63,701 bases of DNA from Helicobacter sp. 11-8110 (GCF_003288905.1 NZ_NHYL01000007.1:1-63701), one strand, 5' to 3'; counted from the stretch's first letter, positions 46,249-58,962 are shown. Program-made: numbers and translations. The notes: generated from the letters alone by a model not told the origin.

Positions 46249-47172
46249 TTAAATTTTATTTGAACTTCCCAAAATATCCATTCTCTCTGCCATAACCCTA
46301 ACCATTGCTTCCTTAGCAGGGGCAAAGAATTTACGCAAATCAAATTGTGTTTTATCTTCATTGGCTACGCGTCTAACTTCTGCCATAAAGGCTATTCGCA
46401 AATCAGTGTCTGTATTAACCTTATTAATCCCACCCTTTATAGCTTCTTGCAAGAAATCAAAAGGCACACCCTTGCTTCCTTTTAAATCTCCACCTGTGTT
46501 TAAAAAACTCGATCTCACATAATCAGGAATCGCACTAGCACCATGAAGAACAAGTGGAATCTTAGTCCTGCGCTTCACTTCTTGCAATCGCTCAAAATCA
46601 AGCTTTGGCTCTCCTTTAAATTTAAATGCACCATGACTTGTCCCAATAGCAGGAGCTAAAAAATCTACTTTGGATTCTTTAACAAATTCTTCTGCTTCTT
46701 GTGGATTTACCAAACAAGCGTCTTTTTCATCTACTGAAATATTATCTTCAATCCCCATTAATCTTCCAAGTTCTGCTTCTACACTTACACCTGCGATATG
46801 AGCAACTTCAACCACTTTTTTTGTCTCTGCTAAGTTTTCTTCAAAAGGATGATGACTAGCATCGATCATTACCGAAGTAAATCCTGCCCTAATAGCGCGA
46901 ACACAAGATTCAAAACTAGTCCCATGATCCAAATGCAATGCAATAGGAATATGTGAATAACGATTAGCAAGAATCTTTACCATTCCCACTGCCATATCAA
47001 TCCCCATATATTTAATAGCCCCTTCACTGGCTTGGACAATAATAGGCGAATTTTTAAGATTTGCTGCTTCAAAAATAGCACTAAGCATTTCATAATTTAC
47101 AAAATTAAATGCCCCTACTCCATAGTTTTCTTGATTAGCCTTTTGCAAAATTGCATTTCCACAAACTAACAT
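46249..47172 (-). CDS. fba: Fructose-bisphosphate aldolase, class II
   Basis: Protein of 307 aa. It contains [32 protein letters not shown] (zinc His region), [28 protein letters not shown] and [12 protein letters not shown] zinc enzyme that joins or splits fructose-1,6-bisphosphate. In Helicobacter and Campylobacter it works mainly in gluconeogenesis. Fixed neighbour of peb4, as in C. jejuni. Confidence 0.97.
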   Translation of the reverse strand: MLVCGNAILQKANQENYGVGAFNFVNYEMLSAIFEAANLKNSPIIVQASEGAIKYMGIDMAVGMVKILANRYSHIPIALHLDHGTSFESCVRAIRAGFTSVMIDASHHPFEENLAETKKVVEVAHIAGVSVEAELGRLMGIEDNISVDEKDACLVNPQEAEEFVKESKVDFLAPAIGTSHGAFKFKGEPKLDFERLQEVKRRTKIPLVLHGASAIPDYVRSSFLNTGGDLKGSKGVPFDFLQEAIKGGINKVNTDTDLRIAFMAEVRRVANEDKTQFDLRKFFAPAKEAMVRVMAERMDILGSSNKI

Positions 47173-47180
47173 ATAAGCCC

Positions 47181-47996
47181 TTATTTAATAATTTCTACTT
47201 TAGCTTTAGCGCGCAAATCTTGACCTTCTTTTCTAACATTCTCTTGGAATTTTGTCAATTTTAGATTTTGCTCAATTTGCTCACTCACTTCTTTAAGTCC
47301 TAAAGTTGTTGTTGGGCGTTTATCATCAACATAAATCACATGGTATCCAAATTGTGTTTTTACTGGAGTTTGAGTGTATTTACCCTTATCAAGCTTGAAA
47401 GCCGCATCTGCAAACTCTGGGACAACTTGACCTTTTGCAATCCAACCTAATTCTCCGCCATTTTGCGCACTACCATCTTTAGATTTTGCTTTGGCAAGTT
47501 CCTCAAACTTACTTGCAACATTTTTACCTGCTTTTTTAAGTTCAGCAATAATGCTTTTAGCATCTGCTTCGCTACTAACTAAAATATGCTTAACTTTAGC
47601 AGTTTCTGGCTGAACAAATTTAGCCTTATTTTGATTATAGAATTTTTCAATTTCAGAGCTAGAAACCTTCACTTTTTCCATTTCTTGGCGCATCCAAACT
47701 TCTAATGCCAAGTCTTCCTTAACGCTTTCTAAGGCGTTTTTAAATTCTTTTGATTTTTCAATACCCTCTTTCTTGGCTTGAGCAATTAAAAGTTTTCTTT
47801 CGATAGCCTGATTCACCACTTGATCTTTTGCCTCTTGTGGTAATTGCGCAAAAGAAACCCCCGGCATCGCTCTCATAAGCGCTGCAATATCTTTTTCTGT
47901 AATCTCATCACCATTAACCTTAGCAAAAGTCTCTGCAAAACTCACACCCTGCAATAAAGAAAATGCTATAGCTGAACTCAAAAGTATTTTTTTCAT
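47181..47996 (-). CDS. peb4: PEB4-like periplasmic PpiC/SurA-type isomerase
   Basis: Protein of 271 aa. A signal peptide (KILLSSAIAFSLLQGVSFA) is followed by a SurA-like N-terminal domain (MRAMPGVSFAQLPQEAKDQV) and a parvulin domain from about 130 (AKVKHILVSSEADAKSII, SAQNGGELGWIAKGQVVPEF, TQFGYHVIYVD). It chaperones outer-membrane proteins such as the porins encoded here and, in C. jejuni, affects adhesion. Confidence 0.93.
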   Translation of the reverse strand: MKKILLSSAIAFSLLQGVSFAETFAKVNGDEITEKDIAALMRAMPGVSFAQLPQEAKDQVVNQAIERKLLIAQAKKEGIEKSKEFKNALESVKEDLALEVWMRQEMEKVKVSSSEIEKFYNQNKAKFVQPETAKVKHILVSSEADAKSIIAELKKAGKNVASKFEELAKAKSKDGSAQNGGELGWIAKGQVVPEFADAAFKLDKGKYTQTPVKTQFGYHVIYVDDKRPTTTLGLKEVSEQIEQNLKLTKFQENVRKEGQDLRAKAKVEIIK

Positions 47997-48147
47997 ATTT
48001 AAAACCTCGTTAAGAATTTTTTTAAGATTCTATCCTTATTTTTTTAAATATTTAATTAACTAAAACAAAGATTTTAAATTTTATAAACAAAAAATTTTGA
48101 AGATAAACTGAAGCAAAAGGCAAAGCAAGAAATGTAATTTTAATTTT

Positions 48148-48176
48148 AGAGATTCTAAGTTTCACCTAGAATCTCT
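48148..48176. terminator. Hairpin between nrfA and peb4
   Basis: AGAGATTCTA (48148-48157) and TAGAATCTCT (48167-48176) form perfect 10-bp arms 10 nt after the nrfA stop. No T-run follows on the minus strand, so it may act mainly to stabilise the mRNA end. Confidence 0.55.
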
Positions 48177-48185
48177 AATAAAAAA

Positions 48186-50030
48186 TCAATAAGAAGAAGT
48201 TTTAGAATCAATCACCCTATAATTATAAGGCTTATTGTTCTTATCTAATTCCAAAAGTTCTTTTGGAGCAGGACCATTAATTTCTTCATGTTTATAATAT
48301 CGTTCACCTGCTTTATGTCCATTCAAATCCACTTTATAACGAATCTCCCCTGGATTATATTTTTGAATATCTTCAAAACCTAAATTAGAAGTTTTAAAGT
48401 CTTTGATTCCATTTGCATTAGCGATTTCTACAAGCTTTGTTTGCCCCATTCTAGCCATTTCAACAGCTTGAAGTAACATTCTACTTGCCTCTCTTGGATT
48501 ATGGAAACCAGTTGAGTTTTCAGCACCCACAAAATCACCTCTCATTTGACCTTTTCTGTGCAACTCCAAAGGTTCTTTTAATGCTGCAGAAATTTTTGCA
48601 TCATCAGGTTTGCCATTAGTTTGATAACTAGGCATTGCACCAAGTTTTTCACGCAACACTTTAATATCTTCAATTAAACTTACCATTGCATATTCTGCAC
48701 TTCTTAAATCATAAGCTACAGATTTTTGAATATCTGCCACTTGTTGTCTAAGATATTCTTCACTTTGAGTGTGGCAAGACTTGCATGCTGCATTAATATC
48801 TTGCAATGGTGAAGTAATATTGTGCTGTGTCATTTTCTTAGAACCTTTTCTAATATAAGGCATATGGCAATCTGCACAGCTTACGCCATTAGCCGCATGC
48901 ACACCACCACTATAAAGCTCTGATTCTGGGTGCTGAATCTTAAGCATCGGTGCTTTAGTAAATTTATGCGTCCAATCTTTATCAAACACATCTCTTATTT
49001 TTTCATAATGTGCATCAAACATTTCAATTCTAAAAGGTTCATTTCTCTTCCATTCACTCCAAGGGAATACAAGCTCTAAGCCATCAACTTCAATTTCTGT
49101 AGGTTTGTTTCCATCTCTCCAAACATCAATTTCATCATAAGTTTTTTGTGTGCCATTCCACCACTTTTTACTTGGATCATTAGCAATTGATTCGCCTATT
49201 GCTTTTACTTTTGTTCCTGTTGGTTTAAAATAATATTCCACATGACATTGTGAGCACACAAGCGTTCTCATCTCTTCTCTTGAAGCCTTTACCCCTGTTA
49301 CTGGATCAGGTTCATAACCCCTAAATTTCACTAATGCATTAATAGCTGCTTGTCTTGTAAGACGCAATTGCATATCATTTGGATTATGGCAATCTGCACA
49401 AGTTACTCCCATTCTTGTCCCTCCATGTGGTCCGCTATGATCAACAACACCTTCTACTTCAGGCACATTCTTAATCATTGTCCAATATTTTGTAGAGTTA
49501 AAAGAAATCCATTTCTCTTCTGGAGTATCTCCAATTCCCATATTTTTAAGTAACCACGGACTCCAACCACTATGACAATTCATACAAGCTGTAGGTTGTC
49601 CATTAAAAGCCGCAAAACCATGAGCATTTAAAAAATCTTTATTGTTTCTTGCCGTATCCATCTGATCAACTTGAATCCAAAAATGCCCTCTTTCCTCATT
49701 AGCATCAAGACTAAATGGATATCCCGCCCAAAGAATTGTAAGCTGTGGATAGCGAATAAGCTTTGAATAAGCTAGATTTCCACCAAATTCTGTTGAAATA
49801 GGCTTCTCTGTTTCCACCGTCAAATACATATCTAAATAATCAGGGAAATTTTTACCCCAATGATCAAAAGTTGGATTATCATCGCTCATTTCCACAAAGC
49901 CCTTTGAGCTAATTCCTCCCGTTCCTTCAGATTGCTTTTTAGCAATATCACTATTTAACCATAACAACCCTGCAATAATAATCACTGCAACAATAACTAA
50001 AATTGGCAATACAGGTGATTTCTTTTGCAT
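48186..50030 (-). CDS. nrfA: Ammonia-forming cytochrome c nitrite reductase
   Basis: Protein of 614 aa with an N-terminal membrane segment or uncleaved signal (LPILVIVAVIIIAGLLWL). Five haem motifs: CMNCH (149-153), CADCH, CSQCH, CADCH, CKSCH. The first, which in most NrfA is CxxCK and carries the active-site Lys-ligated haem, has His here, as in the C. jejuni enzyme. It reduces nitrite to ammonium with six electrons in the periplasm. It follows nrfH by 19 nt. An extra length of about 100 residues over E. coli NrfA fits the Campylobacterota form. Confidence 0.95.
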   Translation of the reverse strand: MQKKSPVLPILVIVAVIIIAGLLWLNSDIAKKQSEGTGGISSKGFVEMSDDNPTFDHWGKNFPDYLDMYLTVETEKPISTEFGGNLAYSKLIRYPQLTILWAGYPFSLDANEERGHFWIQVDQMDTARNNKDFLNAHGFAAFNGQPTACMNCHSGWSPWLLKNMGIGDTPEEKWISFNSTKYWTMIKNVPEVEGVVDHSGPHGGTRMGVTCADCHNPNDMQLRLTRQAAINALVKFRGYEPDPVTGVKASREEMRTLVCSQCHVEYYFKPTGTKVKAIGESIANDPSKKWWNGTQKTYDEIDVWRDGNKPTEIEVDGLELVFPWSEWKRNEPFRIEMFDAHYEKIRDVFDKDWTHKFTKAPMLKIQHPESELYSGGVHAANGVSCADCHMPYIRKGSKKMTQHNITSPLQDINAACKSCHTQSEEYLRQQVADIQKSVAYDLRSAEYAMVSLIEDIKVLREKLGAMPSYQTNGKPDDAKISAALKEPLELHRKGQMRGDFVGAENSTGFHNPREASRMLLQAVEMARMGQTKLVEIANANGIKDFKTSNLGFEDIQKYNPGEIRYKVDLNGHKAGERYYKHEEINGPAPKELLELDKNNKPYNYRVIDSKTSSY

Positions 50031-50049
50031 TTTAACCTCCTAAAATAAT

Positions 50050-50559
50050 TTAAAAACCTCTTTTATGTCCCACACTTTCGTGACAAGACACACAGCTAAG
50101 CGACCCATTTCCATGTGGATTTGTTGTTGGATTTACAACATTGCTAACCATTTCACTATGACAGCGCACACAATTATCTTGAATCATATTTTTTGATTTT
50201 TGCGTTGCAGTTAAGTTTGTTGGCAAAACATCTAGCTTAAAGGTAAAAGCATAGGCGTGTCCCACTCCACTTTCTGCTTTTGCAACCCATTTTTCCACAA
50301 AGTTATGTGGCAAATGACAATCATTGCAAGTTGCGCGTGGCTTACCAGCTATTTTTTGTGAATGTGCCCCCCTTGACCAATCATTATAAACATCATTCAT
50401 AATGTGGCAATTGTTACAAGCTTCGCTATCATTGCTAAAATAAGACAAACCCTTTGCATTATAAAAGGTATAAAGCCCTATAACAACAATCACAACGCAC
50501 AAAAACCCTAGCAATCCTGCCATAAATGAGAGCGGTTTTTTAGGTTTATTACCTTCCAA
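50050..50559 (-). CDS. nrfH: NrfH tetrahaem cytochrome c, quinol dehydrogenase
   Basis: Protein of 169 aa of the NapC/NirT family. One N-terminal membrane helix (FMAGLLGFLCVVIVVIGLY), then four haem motifs: CNNCH, CNDCH, CVRCH and CVSCH. It anchors NrfA to the membrane and passes electrons from menaquinol. The gene order nrfH-nrfA is the standard one in this group. A GGAGCG stretch precedes the ATG. Confidence 0.96.
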   Translation of the reverse strand: MEGNKPKKPLSFMAGLLGFLCVVIVVIGLYTFYNAKGLSYFSNDSEACNNCHIMNDVYNDWSRGAHSQKIAGKPRATCNDCHLPHNFVEKWVAKAESGVGHAYAFTFKLDVLPTNLTATQKSKNMIQDNCVRCHSEMVSNVVNPTTNPHGNGSLSCVSCHESVGHKRGF

Positions 50560-50680
50560 TTTACGCTCCTTGAGAAATTTTTGAATTTAAAAATTTTAAA
50601 TCCAATTTTGAAATTTTAATCACTTCTAAAAAATTTTGCCTTGATTTAAATCAAAAAAGTAAATAATTGATAAATGAAAA

Positions 50681-51310
50681 CTAATTTTTGGGGATATATT
50701 TAAAAGTTGGAAGTCCCAAATGATACCTAATAGCAACCAATCTAATCACAAATCCCAACAGCAAAGAACCTATAATCACCAAATCCTCATTGAGATAAAA
50801 ATAATTTTGACTAACAAATTCCAAAGCAGCATATAAGCTACCAACAATCAAAGCCACACTTGCATAAAGCTCTTTTTGAAAAACAAGTGGAATCCTAGCG
50901 CAAAAAATATCTCGCAAAATTCCCCCAAACACACCCGTAATTACCGCTCCAGCCACTGCCATTGCACCACTTGGGTGAAAATCCATTCCAATTCTAGCAC
51001 CAATCACACTAAACACCGCCAAACCTAGTGCATCTAAAATCAAAAAAGCTTTTTCAAAACGCTCCACAAAATAAGGGATTCTAGTGGTTATCAATGCCGC
51101 CACACAAACAATAACCAAATATTCCGGATGCGCTACCCAAGTAAGCGGATAATGCCCAAACAAAATATCCCGAATCGATCCTCCACCAATAGCTGTAACA
51201 CAAGCAATAAAAATCACCCCAAACCAATCCATATTATGTCGCCCTGCTGCAAGCGCACCTGTCATTCCCTCTGCTGTGATTCCAATAATATACAAAATAG
51301 TCAAAAGCAT
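50681..51310 (-). CDS. TRIC-family (YicG/UPF0126) membrane protein
   Basis: About 209 aa with the start at ATG 51310, chosen because it avoids the overlapping HD gene and starts the first helix (MLLTILYIIGITAEGMTGAL). Two UPF0126 halves each have three membrane helices: GGGSIRDILFGHYPL in the first and GGILRDIFCARIPLVF in the second; the GG-x-(L/I)RD motif is the family mark. Bacterial relatives form trimeric cation channels. The substrate is not known here. Confidence 0.9.
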   Translation of the reverse strand: MLLTILYIIGITAEGMTGALAAGRHNMDWFGVIFIACVTAIGGGSIRDILFGHYPLTWVAHPEYLVIVCVAALITTRIPYFVERFEKAFLILDALGLAVFSVIGARIGMDFHPSGAMAVAGAVITGVFGGILRDIFCARIPLVFQKELYASVALIVGSLYAALEFVSQNYFYLNEDLVIIGSLLLGFVIRLVAIRYHLGLPTFKYIPKN

Positions 51311-51311
51311 T

Positions 51312-52517
51312 TTAAGCCTTAAACTCCCTAAATAAATAACCCAAATCCACGCCATTTATTTCTTTTGCATTATATAAATACTCCAAATTTCTTGCACCCT
51401 CTTCTAATTCTCTACTTGAAATCCCATGTCGCATAGAGATTCTAGCCTCCAAAAAAGCACTCAAATGATCGCAAAATTTTAAAAATTCTCCATAAATAGC
51501 ACAACAAGAATCTTCATTATACTTTCCTAAAAACTCTTCACCTTTAGGCAAATACACAACTCCTTTAGTCGTTTTATAGCGATTTGTAAATTCATTTTGC
51601 GTAAAATACAAAATATCTTTTTTAATAGCTTCTGGAACTTTTGAAAGTATCTTTTCTCTTACCTCTTCTTCTTCAATTTGCTTTATAAATTCATCTAAAC
51701 CTTCCACGCTGCGTTTAATAGGAGAAATAATATCTCTCGTTAGAATCTCTGGCAAATCATGGAATAATCCACACAAAAAGTGATTAATCTGCATTTGCCG
51801 ACAAAATCCCAAATCACAACCTAACAAATAAGCACAAAGTGCTACAACTAAAGTATGTCCCAAGACTGAAGTAGGAGGAACCCTTGGAGTCTGACTCCAA
51901 CGCTTCTGAAACCTAAGCTGTCCAAACATCGCTACAAGCTCTCTCATATCCTCATACAACACAATCTGCTTAATACCGGCTAAATGATAATGCTCTTCTA
52001 CTTGCCTATCAATGATATTTCTAATATTTTGCACATCATACATTTTTGGATTAAAATGATAAATAATATCAAATTCCCATTTTGAAGCATAATAATGCGA
52101 GGCTTTAAGAATCTCTTTCTCAAGATTCTCAATCTCTCCATATAAATATTTTCGCATTGATTCAAAAAAAGCAAATCTACCCAAATCCTCTTCTAATTCT
52201 TTACATACAAAATCCACAAGTTCTTTATTGTGCGTTTGTGTAAGCTTATGGAATACAGGAGGTTTAATATCAGTAAGAATAATACGCTCAAAAAATTCAT
52301 AACAAAACTGCAAAATCAATCGCTCCCAATCGATTTTTTTGCCATTTTCAATCTCTTCAAAATGCGCCAAAAGGTAAGCAATCACGATTTTATGGGCTTG
52401 TTTATCTAGCTCATAAAATTCTACTGGAGTAGCTTGATCATTCCAACGCCTTATATTAGCAGCTACAAAAATTTTTTGTAATAAAGCGACACTAAGTGTA
52501 GGTTTTTTCATTTTCAT
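51312..52517 (-). CDS. HD-domain protein (YfbR-like), 401 aa
   Basis: The HD signature is spread over the middle: VLGHTLVVALCAY, HFLCGLFHDLPEILTRDIISPIK with the paired His-Asp. The N-terminal part (LQKIFVAANIRRWNDQATPVEF) is helical. Such proteins are usually phosphohydrolases acting on nucleotides. The fused N- and C-terminal extensions are characteristic of Campylobacterota members. No signal peptide. Confidence 0.85.
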   Translation of the reverse strand: MKMKKPTLSVALLQKIFVAANIRRWNDQATPVEFYELDKQAHKIVIAYLLAHFEEIENGKKIDWERLILQFCYEFFERIILTDIKPPVFHKLTQTHNKELVDFVCKELEEDLGRFAFFESMRKYLYGEIENLEKEILKASHYYASKWEFDIIYHFNPKMYDVQNIRNIIDRQVEEHYHLAGIKQIVLYEDMRELVAMFGQLRFQKRWSQTPRVPPTSVLGHTLVVALCAYLLGCDLGFCRQMQINHFLCGLFHDLPEILTRDIISPIKRSVEGLDEFIKQIEEEEVREKILSKVPEAIKKDILYFTQNEFTNRYKTTKGVVYLPKGEEFLGKYNEDSCCAIYGEFLKFCDHLSAFLEARISMRHGISSRELEEGARNLEYLYNAKEINGVDLGYLFREFKA

Positions 52518-52788
52518 TGCCTTCTCTTAAACAAATTTCTATTTTGATAAATCAAAAATGCCAAATACATAAGCATAACAATGCTAATAGCTACTTTTTC
52601 ATAAAACTCCAAGCACAAACCCCTATAAATCTTATCAAACTAAATCCAAATTATAACATTATTTAAAAAGCTAAAATAATTTTCTTTCTTTTTTTACTCA
52701 AATATTCTTTATCTTAAAAAGCACATCAATACCAGATTTTAAAAATTAAAATTTATTTTTATCTCTTTTTTTGCTAAAATTCCAAGAT

Positions 52789-53108
52789 TAGGTGTAGCGA
52801 GTGGTTGCTTTTTAAAGAGGAAAGTCCGAGCTGCTTTGGGATAGGATTCCATTTAACTAATGGCTAGAGTAATCTAAGGGAAAGCGCAACAGAAAACAAA
52901 CCGCCTTTAGTCTCTAAAGGTCAGGGTGAAAAGGCGGGGTAAGAGCCCACCGAGAGTGTAGCAATACATTCTGTCATTGCAAGCCCAATCTGCAGCAAGA
53001 AAGGTATGGTTAGCATCCCAAATTTTTAACCTTTCGCTAGATTTTTGCTGTAAGGCAAAAACAAGATAAATAACCACATAAACAGAACTCGGCTTATAGC
53101 TACACCTA
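52789..53108 (+). ncRNA. rnpB: RNase P RNA (M1 RNA)
   Basis: The P1 stem pairs TAGGTGTAGC (52789-52798) with GCTACACCTA (53099-53108). Conserved blocks are present in order: GAGGAAAGTCCGAGCT, AGGGTGAAAAGGCGGGGTAAG, and ACAGAACTCGGCTTATAGC. Length about 320 nt. It is the catalytic RNA that cuts the 5' leader of tRNA precursors with the RnpA protein encoded at 26956. Confidence 0.98.
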
Positions 53109-53133
53109 AACTAATCTCTCCTAAGGAATCTAA

Positions 53134-54156
53134 ATGAAACAATCCATCATCACTCTAAGTCATGGAAGTGGAGGTATAGAATCTCAAAAACTTATTTCAG
53201 AGCTTTTTTATCCTTTTTTAGAAGGCTGTGTAATAGGCGCTGGAGAAGATGCAGGCATTGGTGAATTAGATTCTATTTCTAAAGGAAAATTTGCTATTAG
53301 CACCGATGGTTATACAATCTCTCCATTATTTTTTCCCGGTGGAGATATTGGCAAATTAAGCATTTGTGGAAGCTGTAATGATGTGGCAATGATGGGTGCA
53401 AAACCCAAATATTTAAGTGCTAGTTTTATGATTGAAGAAGGATTTTTGATAGATGATTTAAAAAAAATTCTTGATTCTTTTGGAAAAACCCTCAAAGCAA
53501 GTGGCGCAAAACTCCTTTCAGGAGATACCAAAGTCTTGCCAAAAGGAACACTAGATAAGATTTTTATTACCACAACAGCTTTAGGCGAATTTCTCTATCC
53601 ACATTTACAAATTAGCGCTTCTAATATTTCGCAGGATTGTTGTATCTTAGTAAGTGGAGAAATCGGGAATCATGGAGCAGTAGTGTATTCTAAACGCGAA
53701 GAAATTTCCTTGCAAAGTAATTTAGAAAGCGATTGTCAATTACTCTATCCAAGCTTAGAAGAGCTTTTTAAAAACAATATCTCCATTTATGCTTTGCGCG
53801 ATGCGACAAGAGGTGGAATTGCAAGTGTCTTAAATGAATGGGCAAACACTTCACACATTGGAATTGAAATAGAAGAAGAAGCCTTGCCTATCAAAAATGA
53901 AGTGCGTGGAATCTGCGAACTTTTAGGTTTTGAAGCGTGGAATCTTGCTAATGAGGGAATGTGTGTCTTAGCTATTTCCAAAGAAGATTCTAAAAAAGCC
54001 CTAGAAATCCTAAAACAAACTCCAGCAGGAAAAAATGCCAGTATAATAGGCTACACCACTTCAACAAACCTTAATAAAGTTATCTTAAAAACCGCCTATG
54101 GTGCTAAACGATTCTTGGATTATCCAAGCGGAGAATTACTGCCTAGAATCTGCTAA
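53134..54156 (+). CDS. hypE: HypE hydrogenase maturation factor
   Basis: Protein of 340 aa of the PurM/ThiL fold. It contains ITLSHGSGGIESQKLI, SGDTKVLPKG, DATRGGIASVLNEWA, and the C-terminal PRIC ending, whose Cys takes the carbamoyl group from HypF and is dehydrated to thiocyanate for the nickel-iron site. It implies a [NiFe] hydrogenase elsewhere. It is separate from other hyp genes here. CCTAAGGAATC precedes the ATG. Confidence 0.97.
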   Translation: MKQSIITLSHGSGGIESQKLISELFYPFLEGCVIGAGEDAGIGELDSISKGKFAISTDGYTISPLFFPGGDIGKLSICGSCNDVAMMGAKPKYLSASFMIEEGFLIDDLKKILDSFGKTLKASGAKLLSGDTKVLPKGTLDKIFITTTALGEFLYPHLQISASNISQDCCILVSGEIGNHGAVVYSKREEISLQSNLESDCQLLYPSLEELFKNNISIYALRDATRGGIASVLNEWANTSHIGIEIEEEALPIKNEVRGICELLGFEAWNLANEGMCVLAISKEDSKKALEILKQTPAGKNASIIGYTTSTNLNKVILKTAYGAKRFLDYPSGELLPRIC

Positions 54157-54190
54157 AATCACAAAAATTCCATTTGCAAAATATTTTATT

Positions 54191-54230
54191 TTCAAGAATC
54201 AAATGGATTTTAAATCATTTGATTCTTGAA
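54191..54230. terminator. Bidirectional terminator between hypE and the EF-hand gene
   Basis: TTCAAGAATCAAATG (54191-54205) and its exact complement (54216-54230) with an AT-rich loop, followed by ATTTTT on the plus strand. The genes are convergent. Confidence 0.75.
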
Positions 54231-54234
54231 ATTT

Positions 54235-55722
54235 TTAAGCAGCTAGAAGTTTTTGTAAATTCCCTACAAGACTTTCTTTAAACAAATTCTCCTCCATTCC
54301 ATCAAACACAAAACGATTTAAATCCGCAAAAGTCTCATCAAACTGCTTTAAAAGATCCCCAAAAAGACTAGATGATTCTTCCTTAGCTTCAAAGCCCAAA
54401 AATGTTTCTTGTAATCCTTTCCACAAAGCAGATAATTCTTGACTAACTCCATTATTAGCGCTTTCTAATGAGCTAAGACTAAAGGAATATTGCGCAGCAC
54501 TAAAGCTAAAGACGCTTAATGAAGTTTGGTTTCCACTTAAAAGACTTCCACTGCTTTGAGAAAAGTTAAAATTAATATTCAAGTTTTGCAAATAAGCGCG
54601 ACTTGCTGCAACCTGCATTCCTTGTTGTAAATTAACACCTAACTCATCTTGTGTATTATTAATAGGATTTTCAGCTACAAAATCAATATGATGAATCGCC
54701 CCAAGACTTCCATCTTCTCGCATAAAATTAGAAGTTTGTTGTTTAATTCCTAGCAAATCCCCCTCTTCTCCCCTCATCATCTCTTGACTTTCTTTTGCGT
54801 CAAGATAAATCACGCCAATTCCTTTTTCTCCAAGCCCTACTAACTCGCCCTCGCCCTTTTGGTTAGGCGTCCAGATTCTTAGCTTATCATAAATAGGATC
54901 ATTTTTGTCAATCTTACCATCTTGATTAGAATCATAAACACTCAAATCCTTAAATCCATCACCACTCTTTGTCCCAAAAAGCTCATTTCCATCATTAATT
55001 TTACCATCATTATTTTTATCCAATGCCAAAAATCCAGAACCCTCTTTTAGCGTAGAAATTTGATCCTTTTTCCCATCGCTATCAAGATCAAAACTCATCT
55101 TTGTATCACTAAGTTCAGTCCCATTCCCTGCATAATCAATCACAAGTGGATCAATCACTTTATTAGAATTTCCAGAATTAGTGCCACCATTGGTTTTGTT
55201 TTGTGAATTGATTTGTAAATTTTGCACGAAGCTTTGAGACACGCTAATATTTAAATCAAGTTTTTTACTGACTCCATCTTTGCCTACAATTGTGCCTTGA
55301 ATTGATAATTCCAAAGATTGTGAAAAACCTTGAGTAATGCTAATCCCACTTCCAAGATCATAGTTAGGGCGCGAAAAGTTTCCATTAAGTAATGACTCTA
55401 AAGAAATATTTGAATTAGAAGCATTGCTTGATTTACCGCTAGAAACTCCAAAAACTTCTTCCCAAACCTTAATCACTTCATCTTGAATTTCTGCAATTTT
55501 ACCCAAAGCCTGATTGATAACTTGCTTATGAAAATCATCTAGCTTACTATTTAAAAGCTCTGTTGATGAGAGAATGTTGGAAGCTTTTTGGCTATTTTCC
55601 CCTTCATTATTGATTTGTGGAACGCTATTTGCTTTGTCATTTACAATCTCTTCTCCAAGAGCACTCCAATGCGTGGTGGTATATGAGGCTTGTAGAGAAG
55701 AGAAACTCATACTTGTCTGCAT
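54235..55722 (-). CDS. EF-hand-like calcium-binding protein
   Basis: About 495 aa with the start at ATG 55722, which has AAAGGAGAAACG in front; an upstream ATG at 55758 lacks this. The N-terminal half is Asn/Ser-rich. The middle has acidic repeats: SFDLDSDGKKDQISTL, FLALDKNNDGKINDGNELFG, VYDSNQDGKIDKNDPIYDKLRIW, which match calcium-binding EF-hand or dockerin-like loops. No signal peptide is seen, so it may be secreted by another path or be cytoplasmic. The family is found in Campylobacterota and allied groups and has no known role. Confidence 0.7.
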   Translation of the reverse strand: MQTSMSFSSLQASYTTTHWSALGEEIVNDKANSVPQINNEGENSQKASNILSSTELLNSKLDDFHKQVINQALGKIAEIQDEVIKVWEEVFGVSSGKSSNASNSNISLESLLNGNFSRPNYDLGSGISITQGFSQSLELSIQGTIVGKDGVSKKLDLNISVSQSFVQNLQINSQNKTNGGTNSGNSNKVIDPLVIDYAGNGTELSDTKMSFDLDSDGKKDQISTLKEGSGFLALDKNNDGKINDGNELFGTKSGDGFKDLSVYDSNQDGKIDKNDPIYDKLRIWTPNQKGEGELVGLGEKGIGVIYLDAKESQEMMRGEEGDLLGIKQQTSNFMREDGSLGAIHHIDFVAENPINNTQDELGVNLQQGMQVAASRAYLQNLNINFNFSQSSGSLLSGNQTSLSVFSFSAAQYSFSLSSLESANNGVSQELSALWKGLQETFLGFEAKEESSSLFGDLLKQFDETFADLNRFVFDGMEENLFKESLVGNLQKLLAA

Positions 55723-55945
55723 CGTTTCTCCTTTATTAAAATTAAATAACAAACTCAATATCGGCTATTCCCCAAAAAACTTAATAAAAAAATAAATAAA
55801 TTATTCTTAAATTTAAAATCCATTCCACTTTATGCTAGAAACTCCAATAATTCGACACTTTTTTATATTTATCTTTTTATATTTATCTGTATCCTATATA
55901 ATAACTTAAAAAAAAAATTTAATATTATAAGCTTAGATTAATTAA

Positions 55946-58182
<2,237 letters not shown>

Positions 58183-58962
58183 TGCTTTTATGCTTATTTC
58201 ATTGCTAGACCATTAGTAAATGTATTTTAGACAAACTTGCTTAATCGCATTGATTAAATAACTAAATAATTATATTTCATAGATTCAGTAGAAACAATAG
58301 ATATTTAACGCAAAAGCTTTTTAAAATTTATGCTTAAACAAAGAGAAGAAAAGATATTAAAAAGAAACTTATAGAAAATATCAAAGAAAACAAGTTAGAT
58401 TTCACCTATAAATCAAACTTAATTAAAAAAAGTGTAATCATTACTACAATTATCGCAATGAGAAGACTGAGCAGCTCCATTATGGACTCCTATATAATAA
58501 GATATTTCCACCCGCATACCCAACCAAATAGCCAATCTTATTATACAGGCTTTGTGAAACCTTTAGTCCATCTACCAAATGGATTGATTAGTTATACTAT
58601 AAAAAATTTAAACTTGTGCAATATATTTAAACATTTTTCGCTCACTAAAGACGTGACTCATCTTTCATCTATAAGTTTCTTTGTCTATTTTATCATTCCT
58701 AACTCTTTAGCATATCAATACTTAAACAAAAAAAATGAATTACAAGCCACCCTTTGGTTAAGATTTATTTTAGTTAATTTCCATATAATCCCTTACATAA
58801 AAACGCAATAGGATACTAATCGCTAATTTTTGTTGTAATACCATTTAATCTTTGCGATTAAATGTTGCAAAAAAGAAATCAATGATGAGATTTACAAAAG
58901 ATAAAAAGATTCACAGCCAATCTCTAATCCCAGATAAGCTTAAGAATCCTTAGTAGATTCTA
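58183..58962. other. AT-rich stretch with no convincing gene
   Basis: Both strands are full of stops. An open frame at 58458-58811 has no binding site, no recognisable domain and an odd composition, so I do not call it. Scraps such as KENKLDFTYKSNLIKKSV upstream may be gene remains. No hairpin or repeat of note. Confidence 0.5.

Noticed and set aside
52518-52788. A small gene between the HD-domain gene and rnpB
   Set aside because: A short minus-strand hydrophobic frame is suggested near 52560-52615, but without start signals or conservation it cannot be supported.
58458-58811. Open frame of 117 codons on the plus strand
   Set aside because: No binding site, no domain, many His/Asn/Tyr/Ser runs typical of random AT-rich DNA, and no link to neighbours.
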